A stretch of DNA of 64,000 nt from Poa pratensis (taxonomy: Eukaryota > Streptophyta > Magnoliopsida > Poales > Poaceae), in contig CAMZMU010000075.1 of NCBI GenBank assembly GCA_947311845.1, forward strand, positions 17,645,366-17,709,365, given 5' to 3'. This document shows, in pieces, positions 24,861 to 36,690 of this stretch; the stretch's first letter is position 1, and each line of letters begins with the position of its first letter. The translations under genes and the position numbers were made by a program. The notes below the pieces were generated by a model that was not told where the DNA came from, ran no database searches, and saw only the letters and a list, made by a program, of their open reading frames with translations.

Positions 24861-25550
24861 TGTGTGAAGAGAGGTGGTTTGTGATTTGCAACATGAAATT
24901 GTCCAAAACCTCACCAAACCTTCATTTTGGTGTGACTAAGAATGATCCAGGATGAGTTTTCCATTTTGGTGTGTAAAACTTGTTTAAATGCTGATTTGGT
25001 TTGAGTTTGGCCGAATTTGAAATATTCATAAAATATTCAAAAAACATCAAAAAAATGCAAATCCAGTGCACATGGTCTTATTTTGTCATGTACTAACATC
25101 TCCAACTGATAAACAAGGTCTAGACACATATTAAACAAGAAATGCTTCAATATGGTGTGAAATCACACATCTCAAACTATGAACTCTATGTGTGAAGAGA
25201 TGTGGTTTGTGATTTGCAACATGAAATTGTCCAAAACCTCACCAAACCTTCATTTTGGTGTGACTAAGAATGATCCAGGCTTAGTTTTCCATTTTGGTGT
25301 GTAAAACTTGTTTAAATGCTGATTTGGCTTGAGTTTGGCCGAATTTGAAATATTCATGAAATATTCAAAAAACATCAAAAAAATGTAAATCCAGTGCACA
25401 TGGTCTTATTTTGTCATGTACTAACATCTCCAACTGATAAACAAGGTCTAGACACATATTAAACAAGAAATGCTTCAATATGGTGTGAAATCACACATCT
25501 CAAACTATGATGCTTCAATATGGTGTGAAATCACACATCTCAAACTATGA
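24861..25550 (+). repeat. Tandem repeat, two 328-bp copies with a 40-bp internal duplication
   Basis: Copies at 24861-25188 and from 25189 are nearly identical and share every landmark: 'tgtgtgaagaga', 'ggtttgtgatttgcaacatg', 'ccttcattttggtgtgac', 'agtgcacatggtcttatttt' and 'ctccaactgataaacaagg'. The second copy carries an extra exact 40-bp duplication (25471-25510 and 25511-25550). The near identity implies recent duplication or conversion. No coding potential. Confidence 0.92.
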
Positions 25551-25706
25551 ACTCTATAGTTTGAGTTGTGAGATTTCATACCATACTGAAGCATTTCTTG
25601 TTTAATATATATGTAGACCTTGTTTATCAGTTGGAGCTGTTAGTACATGATAAACTAAGACCATGTGCACTGGATTTGCATTTTTTTGATGTTTTTTGAA
25701 TATTTC
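25358..25706. repeat. Large palindrome at the end of the tandem array
   Basis: The segment 25556-25706 is the reverse complement of the end of the second tandem copy (25358-25549, counting only one 40-bp unit). Shared blocks include 'atagtttgag', 'gaagcatttcttgtttaat', 'ccttgtttatcagttggag' and 'gaccatgtgcactggattt'. The arms are about 150 bp with almost no spacer, so a transcript would fold into a long hairpin. It may be the junction of two head-to-head repeats or a fold-back element. Confidence 0.85.
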
Positions 25707-26149
25707 AAAAATTGGTCAACTAAAATCAAACCAACTTTTAAACAAGTTTTGAGTTAAAAATTGTTCTAGGACACTATATTAGTGCAATATATGTTAACCC
25801 TAGAGTTTGAGATCATTTGGAGAAGGTTGAAAAAATGACAGGATTAGAAATGGGGCTGTTTGGACTATCTTTGGGGCTCATTTGTAGCTCATTTTGGAGA
25901 ACCGATGTGAAAAATGACAGGATTAGAAATGGGGATGACCAAGTTAGATCAACCTACTACATAATAGTATGAAATCATTGCAGCATCCAAGTCTAGCACA
26001 AATAACATGTACATCAAAGTTGAATTCAAATATTCAAAGTTGAATCAAAATATAAAAAATATTCAAAAATTCAAAAGAATTTTCCAAGTGCAATATTTTA
26101 ATGGATGGGACAACTCACTATTATAGAAATTCTATAATAATGAGATGCC

Positions 26150-26275
26150 CGACCCACAAAGCTACTGGACTAGGACATATAATGTGCAACACCTAAATTG
26201 CGAGCAAGGGGACTCGAACTTAGGTGGGCAAAGGGAGCATCAACCCTTTGCCACTAGGCTATGCCTCTGTTTGCG
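26150..26275 (-). mobile_element. Second copy of the tRNA-like SINE family
   Basis: On the minus strand this has GCATAGCCTAGTGGCAAAGG (A-box-like) and TAAGTTCGAGTCCCC (B-box-like), in the same order and spacing as the SINE at 19317-19468. The match covers most of the element. I could not find clean target duplications, so the limits are approximate. Confidence 0.55.
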
Positions 26276-26822
26276 AAAAATCTACCACCATTTGGAGGTA
26301 ATAGATACAAATATTTACATTTTGGTAACACTAGCAACACTAGCAATATTTAAATTTTGGAAAGTTAAATAAAAAATTAAAGCATTTTGTCTATAGATGA
26401 CATAAGCCTCTACCTAGTTGACAATGTTTCAACTCTTTCAACTCGTTTTTAATCCGACGGCGTGCGAATGCCACAATCGGGCGTGCCCAGAGCGCGCTCA
26501 CAAAGGTGTTCGACAGTGTGCATGCCACAATCTCACGGCGTGCGAATGCCACAAAGAACACTAAAACAAGGAAGACAATAATTTACATTTTGTTGACAAG
26601 GTTTCACCTACAAAAACTAGGTTTCACCTACCGGAACGTGCCACGGCACGTCCAGAGCACGTCCAGGGCACGTCCACAGCACGCCTCCAAGGTGTTCGAC
26701 GTACTGCTTACATTACAATTTCGCAAAAAAACTACCACCACACGCTCCCAGCGCTGGGCAAGCACTGACTGAAATGGTTTCAGGCACCTAACAAAATTCA
26801 CTACACTAGTTATCTACAGAAT

Positions 26823-26896
26823 GCAGCACGATCTTCCCTCCGCCATGGCTCTGCAGCACAATCTTCCCTCCGCCATGGCTCTGCAGCACAATCTTC
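26823..26896 (+). repeat. 30-bp direct repeat, two and a half copies
   Basis: The unit gcagcacgatcttccctccg followed by ccatggctct repeats at 26823, 26853 and (partially) 26883. It abuts the stop codon of the minus-strand ORF at 26896-27594 and may represent replication slippage. Confidence 0.85.
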
Positions 26897-27594
26897 TAGC
26901 TCGATTTCATCTCGCAGAGGATATCGGAGCAGACCAATCTATCCGCCGCCATCCCGGCAACTAGGCTGAAAGCCTCTAGGCTCAACACGGCATCGAAATC
27001 CACGCTCGGGGTAAGCACTTTGCTGCAGCCATTGCTGCTCGATGAGCTCCCGCCCGAGCTGCTCTCGTCGCCCGCAGCACCGCCCGAGCTGCTGTCGTCG
27101 AACGCAGCAATTTTGCGCATCGAGGCAAACCTCTGCCTCATCATCGGCGGCGAATCACCGCCGAGCGGAAAACCCTTGGAGCTGTAGTAGCCGTGACGCT
27201 TCCACGCCTTCTTCAGTACCTGCTGGACTGAAATCCGGTAGGGTCGCTTGCCGTCGAGATAGACGGAGCCCCTCGCCGCTGCACGAGACACAAATCGGGC
27301 CGCCGGTCGCCTCTGCGACCGTGTACCCGCACCACCCCATCCTCCATCCTCCCTCGCCGCTCCCTCGACGCACCACCCCAAGCCTTGCGTCGCCGCCAGC
27401 TTGCTCGACTCCGGGTGCCGCCGCTGAACTCGCGTGGGCGCTCTTCCCTCCGCCGCAGGACTCGCCGCCAGCTTGCTCGACTCCATTGCCGGTGCTCCAG
27501 TCGCCCGCCCCCTCGCCGCAGCTTTACTCGCCCGCTCCATTGCCGTAGCTCGAATCGCCCGCTTCTTTGCCACAGCTCGAGTCGCCCGCTCCAT
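26896..27594 (-). CDS. Hypothetical GC-rich protein, 232 aa
   Basis: I do not recognise it. The N-terminal ~50 residues are a degenerate Ala/Arg repeat (MERATRAVAKKRA, RATAMERASKAAARGRATGA), probably low-complexity GC-rich sequence rather than a folded domain. The C-terminal half looks more protein-like: KRPYRISVQQVLKKAWKRHG, then PMMRQRFASMRKIAAFDDSS, a Ser/Gly-rich linker, and FDAVLSLEAFSLVAGMAADR to the stop. The real start may be an internal Met, or the C-terminal part may be an exon of a larger gene. It lies about 3 kb from the other GC-rich ORF (23549-24121), on the same strand, with the repeat block between them. Confidence 0.4.
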   Translation of the reverse strand: MERATRAVAKKRAIRATAMERASKAAARGRATGAPAMESSKLAASPAAEGRAPTRVQRRHPESSKLAATQGLGWCVEGAAREDGGWGGAGTRSQRRPAARFVSRAAARGSVYLDGKRPYRISVQQVLKKAWKRHGYYSSKGFPLGGDSPPMMRQRFASMRKIAAFDDSSSGGAAGDESSSGGSSSSSNGCSKVLTPSVDFDAVLSLEAFSLVAGMAADRLVCSDILCEMKSS

Positions 27595-27839
27595 TGCCGC
27601 CGACTCGCCGTCGCCAGGAAAATTTTCCCCAGCCCGAAGAAACCGAGACGACGGGACAGAGTGAGGAGTGAGCTCCGCGGGACGCCGGCGCGTGGCAGAG
27701 ACGGTTCCCCCACGAACAGAGGCCGGTTTTGCTGACGCATGGGTCCCACTCGAGAAAAACTACTCCATGTACCGGTCAAACCTGGTTTACAGCGTGGGGA
27801 ACATGACTTGACGGCCATGTCGCCGCAGAGCAATTACTG

Positions 27840-29389
27840 CTCGAAAAGATGCCGCATGTGAGCTATTATTCAGAAATATGTCGCGGCAGAGCCAATTACT
27901 CAGAAAGATGTAGTACCTGAGCTATTTGCCCCTTCAGACGTACAACATGAGCAGCCATGACGATCATCACAAGGCGCAAAAGGAAGTTTAGGAAAAAGTT
28001 CAACCCATCGACTGTTTGCTCATGAAGAATGAAGGACGAGATAACATCATTGCCTCTATACAGTATCTAATGGTAAGGTCCATGGCACCTAGCAACTACC
28101 ATAGAAAACAGAAAGCATTCGTAGACCCACTCAACTGTAGGTTGAGTTTAAGTTTTGCTCTTTAACTGTAAGGTAAAGTTCCAAGTGAGCTGGGGTGTCA
28201 TTACACCTAGTAAGTTTGGACATTATTTTGTGACATCACAACTGTACAAAGTGATCTAGGGAACATAATGAGTTTAGTACTCCCTCCAACCCATATTATT
28301 TGTTTAAAAACATTATATTATATCATAAAAAAGATTCGATGGAAAACCTATAGCACATGGACAGGAATTTTTGCCTCTCAGATGCCATCGCACTCTATAA
28401 TGCAAAACATTTTGTAATTCCAAAAAATTCCAAAAAAACCGAACCGGAATCAAATATCTTTTTTCGAGAGTAACCGGAATCAAATATCATCAAACATTGT
28501 ATTCATATAAAATGTTTGGCCAAGGAATGATACCCATTGACTTCAGGTATGGCGATAATATAGTATGAATAGTACTTGTATATAGCGTTTTTTGGTGAAT
28601 CTTTGACCTAAGATACAATGGAAGTCATTCCTGTGTGGAGTAACTGTCATTGCAAAAAAAGTTTTGGAATTTTTTAACCTTTTTTCAGTCACTAAGTTTC
28701 TTTTGGATTATAAGGTGTGCTGTTACCCAAGTGTGCCAATGTATTTTTGTATAGCACATAGCCTATGCAAAAATAAAAACGAAATATATAGATATAGAAA
28801 TTATCTTATTTCCCATATGACTCGACACATTAATGTTAAACTTGAAATATCAGCATAATTATGATGTGTTGTCTTCCAAAAAAAATAGTACACTGAAAGT
28901 ATCTAATATAAGTGAGGGTGTAGGTACATCATATAGCTTAGAAAAATACTCTCAAACTTTAAAACCAGACAATATTGATATACTATTTAGTACTGTCAGC
29001 ATTTTTTCCGACCTTGATCAAAGTGGTGTCACCGATGCCATGATGGTGGCTCGTGAATGTCATAACCCTCTTAGCATGAGAAGATTTTTGAAAAAGCATA
29101 CAATTTAAGTAAACATATAATAATAACCAAAAAACGAGACTCTAAAAATTATTAAGGATATGAGGGAAAATGACTTTAAAAATCGGAAATATTCAAAATA
29201 AATAAATAGAAACATGGTAAGATGAACAATCTTTAGATGGGAGTCGGATATATTCTAACTAGAACCGATGATCAAGGATTAAATAATAAACTTACCAGCT
29301 TGCGGTGCGTTATTACGCATTATTTTGTAAGCAAAATATGCCCGTATGATCATATATGTGCTAACTCTAGCTGTCTCCTCACGGAAGAA
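27840..29389. other. Intergenic, with a possible Stowaway left end
   Basis: AT-rich sequence without a recognised gene. At 28281-28330 a TA followed by CTCCCTCCAACCCATATTAT resembles the left end of a Stowaway MITE, but no matching right end follows, so it is at most a fragment. An ORF of 91 codons (28833-29108) shows no motif. Confidence 0.4.
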
Positions 29390-29619
29390 TCTCTATCTAC
29401 TATATAATACGGCTTAAGGTGATGGTTGCCGATGGTCCGTCAAGTCAAAACATTAAGCGCTATTTTCCGTTTTAGGTACGTAAAAAAACCGGACTCGTCG
29501 CTAAATTGTTGTTTCACGTACCGGAAAAGAACCGGATCGGAGTCTGTTCCTTGCGCGGCTCGTCGGACCAAGGAGCTACAATTGATACGCAGTGCCTGGT
29601 GCTGATGGGCTGTTTTATC

Positions 29620-29753
29620 GGCTGGGGCCTACCTTTTCTAGCTGAACACGGATCAGAATATGCATGTAGTCTGATCAGATTTGCATGGCTGGGGCCTACC
29701 TTTTCTAGCTGAACACGGATCAGAATATGCATGTAGTCTGATCAGATTTGCAT
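29620..29753 (+). repeat. 67-bp perfect tandem duplication
   Basis: Copies 29620-29686 and 29687-29753 are the same, from 'ggctggggcctac' through 'gaacacggatcagaatatgc' to 'cagatttgcat'. It lies inside the candidate plus-strand Helitron. Confidence 0.93.
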
Positions 29754-30492
29754 GCCTTTGTCCAGTCCTGCCAGGCTACGGTGGTTACGTATGATCGGCC
29801 GACTGCCGTAGAAAGTGTGAGCATAGAATTAGGTATTTTTATAGAAAATTAGTACTGAGTTTTGTTCTTATTCTTTAGAGCTAGCCTTACAATGCCTAGA
29901 TTTTGTGTAAAAGAAATCCTGAATGAGATGTTAGCTTATCTCAACCATTTGATGTGTTCTAATCAGCGTAAGACGAACAGTTCGAGTTTATAATACTTCT
30001 TACGAATGCACCAATCCTAGGTAAAAGTCAATACTTGATGGAAGACAAGACAATTCAACCAAGATTTTTGCAATGGCCCGTTGACATTCCTTCCGAGACA
30101 TATTATTCCAGTTTCTTAGGATTTGCACTGATCTAAAAACGCAATTCTAATATTTGAGATATGGGTATTTTCTTATCTAAAACTTGAGTTTCTAACAAGA
30201 AATAAACGAAAAATGCTCACGTTTCATGGCACAGCTTAACTTGACCATATAGTGACCTAAATCTAATCCCAATACTCCCATGAAGTTTCTATTGATTAAT
30301 AACTGACTACCGGTATGGCGCGCGTGTAACTGAACTTACAGTAATTTCTCTATGTCAAAGAGTTTATTTTTTTTAAAGCCAATCCGTAGCAGCAACGAAC
30401 GTATTTGTTATAAAAATACAAAGTCCATACGTGTGTTAGGATTAAGCGGAAATCATGGAGGCATACAAATCACATAATCAACTTTAACCACA

Positions 30493-32534
30493 CTAGTATT
30501 TATGCACGCGCACGCGCGTCTCAACAAAATATTTGTCTTTCCTTCAACTCTCTTATAAGCAAAGTAAAGACACATTATGAATTAATGAAAAATTGAGAGA
30601 CAATGTAAGAGTTGAAGGATTATCTGGCTCTACAATTAACAATCACAAATCAGCTTGGTAACAAAAACTAATTATCCTATAGCTGTCAGATTTACTAAGA
30701 ACAAACTACTCTGCTTTGTAGTCACACTGTCTGAAAATATGAGATTTGTATGCTAAGGTAGTAAGGTGCATGAACTATTTCACCTGTACATTGAACATGA
30801 ACATGGTGTCACGTCAGAATGATTATTGAGAATCATGCTACATGGGAAATAATATAAGCATTGCCATGAGATGTAATTATGATCTGTAAGTGAATGGACT
30901 TCTAAATTTTCCATCTTTTGACATGATACAATACATAAGCAGCGCCTCTGACTTGAGCACATCAAGTCATAGTGTGGTAAAAGCTATACTAACTGCATCA
31001 ACGAACACTACTGCATTAGCGAACAGTGCATATTCTGAATTGCATCAGCGAACACTGCATAGAAAAGAAGAGTAGACGCACCTGGCAGCTGTGGAAAGTA
31101 GCTGGACGGCGTTGAAGTCCCACCTGGAAGTGGAAGAGCTGGGCGCCATCAAGGTCCATGGCGTGGGATTGCCGACCTGGGCGCCGTCTAGGAGAAGGTG
31201 GTGGGAGAAGTCGGCGCCTGGTGTCCAAGATTATAATTGAGGATCAGGTGGCCGTCGGGTGCAGTACATCGAGCAGGGGCGGAACTTCCGCCGCGGAAGT
31301 CATAGTGCACGCGGGCTCGCGTGCAGGCTCGAGCGGTGGCGTGCAGAGCGCAGGCGGCCGACACGCTCGTGTGGTGGCCTGCGATGGGGCGGCTGGGGGC
31401 ACGCTCACGTAGTGGCGGGCAGTGCCACGGCGGCCGGCACGGCTCCCATGTTGGCCTGCAGAACAGCGGCACGGGAACGCTGGTTTGGTGGCGTGCAGAG
31501 CGGCGTCAAGTGGTGGCGTCGGTCCCGGCGGCGAGAACTCGGACAGGGCGGCACCGGCGATGGGCAGCTGTGGCGGCGAGTTGATCAGGTCGTGGCGTCG
31601 TTTGTTCTTAAAAAACCAAGATAAGTTTGCTAATCTATCGTGTGTACTCTTATTGTATCAGAGGATCAATTAACTCAGCCCTAGATATACAAACTTGAAC
31701 GAACCTGAAAACGTGAAAAAAAGAAAGAGCAAATATGCATGGTGATAACAGAGATACTAACCAATCCAATTGATACTCTACCCATCTTTTCCCTGCTTAG
31801 TGATAATTTTTCTCAATGGCATCAGGAAACCATCGATGTTTCACCTGCAAGATAACTAAGTCAAGAGGATGGCAACTGATCGCACTCCTGAACATCATGT
31901 GCGGTTGAATCCTAAAAAGAAGAAAAGGCAATCTTTACAAATTTGAAGCCCAATAAACTTGGGAAATCACACTGTTCAATCTGAAAGAACTAACACCACG
32001 TCCAAGGAAAGATCAGGTTAGTTCTGGAAGTTAATAGGCTACATGCGCTGGTGATTCCTAGCGCCGTACAACCTGACGACAAGTCGTGGAATCAAGCTGG
32101 AGGGTGAGCGCAATTCTTGAGATGCATGGATGGGGAGGAAACGCTGGTCCCTGAAGAACCACCTGCCCGGCCGCCTGTGGTGTCCGCTAAAGACGACGGC
32201 CCCTGGATCGCTGCCAAACAACCCGCCTGGCCGCCCGTGGTGTCCACTAAAGACGACGGCCGCTTGATGGCTAGAGAGACGGGTAGAGGATACGGAACGG
32301 GGAGAGTTGCGACTACTATCAAGGTTGGATCCTGTAATTACCACAAAGTTGAAATAAAACGAACCGGTACGATGACATTAGCAGTATTATATGATTTGGT
32401 GGGAGGGTAAAACGGGTAAAAGTGAATTTATGTTGAGTTGTCAAACATTGGAGCGATCTGGACCGTTGACCAAATATTGAAGGGCTCAGATTCAATGTAT
32501 CAACACAAGTTTGCTCTTTTAATAGTAGTATAGA
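30493..32534 (-). mobile_element. Candidate nested Helitron (minus strand), about 2.04 kb
   Basis: Read on the minus strand it starts TCTATACTACTATTAAAAG at 32534, preceded by A. It ends with the stem ACGCGC-GT-GCGCGT, nine bases, then CTAG at 30493, followed by T. These are canonical non-autonomous Helitron termini. It holds a GC-rich block at about 31080-31620 and another at 32040-32340, each with overlapping ORFs of about 80-120 codons on both strands. I cannot assign these to known genes; they may be captured exon or promoter pieces. No Rep/helicase coding is present. Confidence 0.6.
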
Positions 32535-32864
32535 TATGCAACCGTGTGGAATATGGACGGTCAAAATAATTTCTAAGTTGCGACTCAGCTCCATATCTCC
32601 ATGCGAATGAGATTCGTTGAGACATACAGAAATCCAGCTCCACATCGGTGTCATCGAGGGAGCTAAAAAAGAGTATCGAATTGGATTGGTCGGCGATGTG
32701 CCATTGATTCATAGGATAAATGAAAAACAACACCATGCATTGCAGTTAGAAAACCACAGACTAATGGAAAAACTTATGACTGAATCTTTAATTTATTTTT
32801 AATATTTAAGAAAATTCTTTATCATTTAATGACCCGTTGCAACGCACGAGCATTGTGCTAGTAC

Positions 32865-34980
32865 AATTAAACCTTCCAAATTTCATCTTTAGATCTATAT
32901 ATCGGCGTACCTAGTACAGGCGGTATGGCCTACCATCCTTTGTCTACAAACTAGCTAGAGAGATCATTGTCTATGCTTGACTTTTCCAAACCACCATCAG
33001 GTCACAAACCTGTTCATGATGCCAGCGCCCGCCTCATGCCTCCAGAAAGATTCTACTAACTGAAATGATAAAACCATCGTTTTCTTCGATACAATCAGTG
33101 TACAGGGTCATATAGATCCTGAAAACAGCAGCACACAATTACTTGCATTTCTACAGGAAAAAATGGTGCACACTGGCATGTGGGCCTCGGTGCGTCGCGG
33201 CTATCATCCTCATCATCATCATCATCATAATACCCGGGTGACGGGCTCGAAACGATTTCTTAGAGAGAATCATTTGATTGCTTGAGAAACATCACAATTG
33301 GAAACAGGTGATTAGTACAAGTGCTGGATCATTATGGATGGGCTTAATTCTTCAAGAGCTCAACAAAGACCCATGGCAATGATAGAGGTGGAGGAGTCCC
33401 AAGGGTCATTATTCCGCTGCATTTTGGTTCTTCCAGGGGACGTCTCTGGCAGTACTGTTTGCAGCTGCATATAAACCCATGCGGGCACGCATCGCAGGTG
33501 GGGTGGGGCCCACTTTGAAGTGACGTGTGTCGTCCCGCGCGCGAGTCAGGCGATGCATCGTACTGCCTCCCGGCCGACGAGCCTAGGTACCCATGATTCC
33601 ATGAAGCAGGGGACCGGCATGAGCAGGAGATGGATCGATCAAACGCACCTTACTTAGCCCTTACGTGTCAGAGATGGCATCATTCCTAGCTTATTAGTGT
33701 GTGTTCAGTTTGGATTTAGGTTTTTTTTTTTTAGAAAAGGGGTGCGTCCCGGCCTCTGCATCAAAATGATGCACACTGCCGAGTTTGGATTTAGGTGATT
33801 GCGCATACAAAGGTTTCTAAAAGCTCCCACCGTAAATTGTTGTCTGATGTCAATGTCGACACCGGAAAATCCTGCCGTTGGTGACAGTCATGTATATTTA
33901 CCGGTGTCATTGCATGTAGTTAAGAGCATTCTGCCATTTTCAAAGAGAATTAGTAAAATTTCATTGGTGTCATTTGACACCATGGGTTACATGCTACCTC
34001 CACCCATGATGTATGGAATATATCGTCATATGATTTATCGAGGATTAGTGTAATTGTGCAACCGAGACAAGATGGGACGAAATCTATGTTTTTTCTTTAA
34101 CTAGAAACTCAGCTGAAATTATTAGTGTAGTTGTTTACTATGATGATCGTAAGAAAAGGTATCCTTTTGGACTCTAGGTATATCCTAAGAGATTTTCCAT
34201 TCACTGGGTATTAGAGTGCATGAAGGTGAAATCCTGTTGTTTCCTACTCATTTTCTTATCATTGAAATGAATCGAAAATCACTTTGGCTACAGAGTTCCA
34301 ATGATCCCTTTATTTTAAAAATTCAAAATTAGAAAATTGAAAAAATCTGAACGTAGTCAATGATGCATCCTACAAGCATGTAGAATCAAAATGTGGATTT
34401 CTTTGCATCCTACTATGATCCTTACTTTTAAGCTAGCTATCCTTGGGTTCATTTTGTTAATTCCATCCAGGACGATATTTTGCAACCATTTTCTCCCGCA
34501 ATAGTGTGCTCCTGGCACCTCGAGCCATTGGAAAAAAAATGCAGTACACATGTACATGTACATGAACCAAAATCCAGGAACACATATGTATGGGACATTA
34601 TAACCAACCCATAGACCATACACCGGACCTGGAATCACATAGCCCTACACAAGGTCGCCAGCAAATGATGATGATCGCTGCCATAGCATCTCGATCTGTA
34701 GCTGAGCCATCACATGATTGCATGCAAGACCTTAACTATGTCCGCATGATTCCATCTGCAGCCACTATTGATCCCATCACACACACGTAGCATAAGATCC
34801 AGAATTTGAGCAGAATATTGTATGTAACAGGCTAACAGGCCGTCCCCCAGTTTGCTATATAGCTGCAGTACAAAACATACTCTATTATTCCGAAGCCCTG
34901 TAGGCATGTGACTATAAGGGTTCAACGATCCAGTGCTGATATGTTGGCGCTGACCGCTGGGGCATGTCATTGCAATCTAG
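32865..34980. other. Intergenic region between Helitron and Stowaway
   Basis: No gene recognised. ORFs are at most 93 codons without motif. A small (ATC)n-like tract is at about 33208-33230 and a short retroposed insertion is at 33721-33781. Confidence 0.4.
33721..33781 (-). mobile_element. Very short retroposed insertion with 14-bp target duplication
   Basis: Identical 14-bp duplications agtttggatttagg (33707-33720 and 33782-33795) flank 61 bp. On the minus strand that insert ends in TTTTCT and a run of about 12 A. Target duplication plus poly(A) identifies target-primed reverse transcription, so this is probably a severely 5'-truncated LINE or LINE-mobilised transcript. Confidence 0.8.
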
Positions 34981-34983
34981 CTA

Positions 34984-35144
34984 CTCCCTCCGTTTTTTAA
35001 TATAAGATGTTTTAGCATTTGTCCACATTCACATATATCTAGATGTATGTAGACATATTTTAGTGTGTATGTGCACTCATATTAGTATGTATTTAGACAA
35101 CATATTGCATAGCTAAAACGTCTTATATTCATGCACGGAGGGAG
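34984..35144. mobile_element. Stowaway MITE, 161 bp, with TA duplication
   Basis: The element starts CTCCCTCCGTTTTTTAATAT and ends with the inverted complement 'acggagggag'. TA lies on both sides (34982-34983 and 35145-35146). The subterminal motif 'aagatgttttagc' is mirrored by 'gctaaaacgtctta'. It is a well-preserved non-coding copy. Confidence 0.93.
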
Positions 35145-35504
35145 TAGATACAAACCCATGCATTCTTGTCATGCACCTATATGAGAGACTAGATTTCTCT
35201 ATGGCATGGCCATCTACAACGTTTCTCAACGATACTCTTTCGACATGAGTCTCATCGATATTTGGCAAATGACTGCGTACGTTTCTCTTTGATGTTTCCC
35301 TGCATGCTTTCCCGGGGCTGGATTTAGCACCGCATCGAGTTCGCCAATACAAGGCGAAGCAAGTCATGGTCCAGCTTCGTCTTGACTGGTTGTCTAATAT
35401 TTGAACCTTAGTTTTCTGTTTCTGCCTTTAGGTCAAGTCTTATTTGACTTTTTTCTTTCTCATTAGACATACAATTATTTAGGACCTTTTCCACTCTTTT
35501 ATTA

Positions 35505-35603
35505 CTTCCTCTGATCCGTAAAAAATGTCGTGAAAAGAGAACTGGGTAGGTTCAAATCATAGTACATCATCTCCGACGCATTTTTAGGATCGGAATTATA
35601 AAG
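35505..35603. mobile_element. Small Stowaway-like MITE
   Basis: Left end cttcctctgatccgtaaaaa and right end 'tttttaggatcggaattataaag' are imperfect inverted complements flanked by TA on both sides. Directly after it, 35606 onward (ctacctccatctccaattat) looks like the left end of another Stowaway-type element whose right end I did not find. Confidence 0.6.
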
Positions 35604-35639
35604 TACTACCTCCATCTCCAATTATAAGAGAAGCTCAGG

Positions 35640-36690
35640 CCCCATGTAGCCCTTTTTCTAAAAGGAAGAAATTTATAAGTTTCAAAAATTCAAAAAAAAA
35701 TCCTAAATGTAGACAATGATAAACTCTACTAGTGTGCAAAATACCATTGCGAAATAATTTGTATTCTAGAAAGATAAAAAAATGACTAAAGTGGGTGCGG
35801 TGAACAGTTATGTGAACAGTCATCCGATGGAACAACTTTCACGTTCGGTTCAAGAGCACTATTTTCGTCGAGAATAAGTCCTTCTCTTTTGTGCGAACTC
35901 CCCAGGGGCGAATTAACAACTCGTGGGGCCCTATCTATTCAATCTCTCGAGCCCCAAGAAAACCACCCTCTCCTTCGGACTCCGCATCTTGAAATTTTAT
36001 CAGATTTGTTATTTTTATGTAACTTCGAATACAAATCATTTCACATTGGTGTTTTGCACATTGGTTAATTTCGACATTATCTATGCTTAAGATTTTTTTT
36101 TCAGATTTTTGAAATAGATATTTGATTTTTTTTAATCTATAAACGTCATGCTCCATGGAGCCCGAGCTCTCTTTAGACTTTTCGGTTTTGTAGGTTTTTG
36201 ACTTGTTTTTGTAGGTTTTTTTGACTTGGTTTTGTAGGTTTTTTTGACTTCTTTAGACTATAATTTGGGATTGAGGAATCCTAGGGGCTGCCCCTATGGC
36301 ATAGCAGTCATAAAAAATATTCGCGCCATAGCAGCGAGTGCAAAGGCAGATAAATTGTTTTTTTCTAGGTAGCAGATAAAATGGTGGTGGTATTTATTAT
36401 TTTTTAATAGCAAAAGCAGAGAAAATCCTTTTAAAGGCAACATTAGAGAAGATGGTGTGACATGAGGGCAAATAATAGTGGGCATTGCAGGCAACAGAAG
36501 CCCACAAGGCCCAGCCCAGCCACCCAGGCTCAGGAGAAGAGGTATGGACGCACGCCTCACCGGCCCAGTACAGCCACCCAGGGCCCAGGCTCAAGAGAAG
36601 AGGTAATCGACCGAGTACGGCCCCGCTGGTACGCACGAACCACGAACAGCGCACCTGAGGGAGAGGAGCAGGAGGAAGAGGAGAGGAGAA
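35640..36690. other. Intergenic region upstream of the EDM2-like gene
   Basis: No gene recognised. A short tandem repeat of 'ggttttgtaggtttttttga' units lies at about 36183-36255. GC content rises sharply from about 36480, and the likely promoter and 5' UTR of the EDM2-like gene occupy about 36600-36992. No clear TATA box was assigned. Confidence 0.4.

Larger units (their letters stand above)
29390..32861 (+). mobile_element. Candidate Helitron (plus strand), interrupted by a nested Helitron
   Basis: The 5' end reads TCTCTATCTACTATATAATA preceded by A, a typical grass Helitron start. The 3' end reads CCGTTGCAACG, a palindromic stem, then 13 bases and CTAG (32858-32861) followed by T. A and T flanks agree with insertion between A and T without target duplication. 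There is no Rep/helicase gene, so the element is non-autonomous. About 2 kb of its 3.47 kb is accounted for by the nested minus-strand element at 30493-32534. Pairing of these two ends is inference; they could belong to different copies. Confidence 0.5.
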
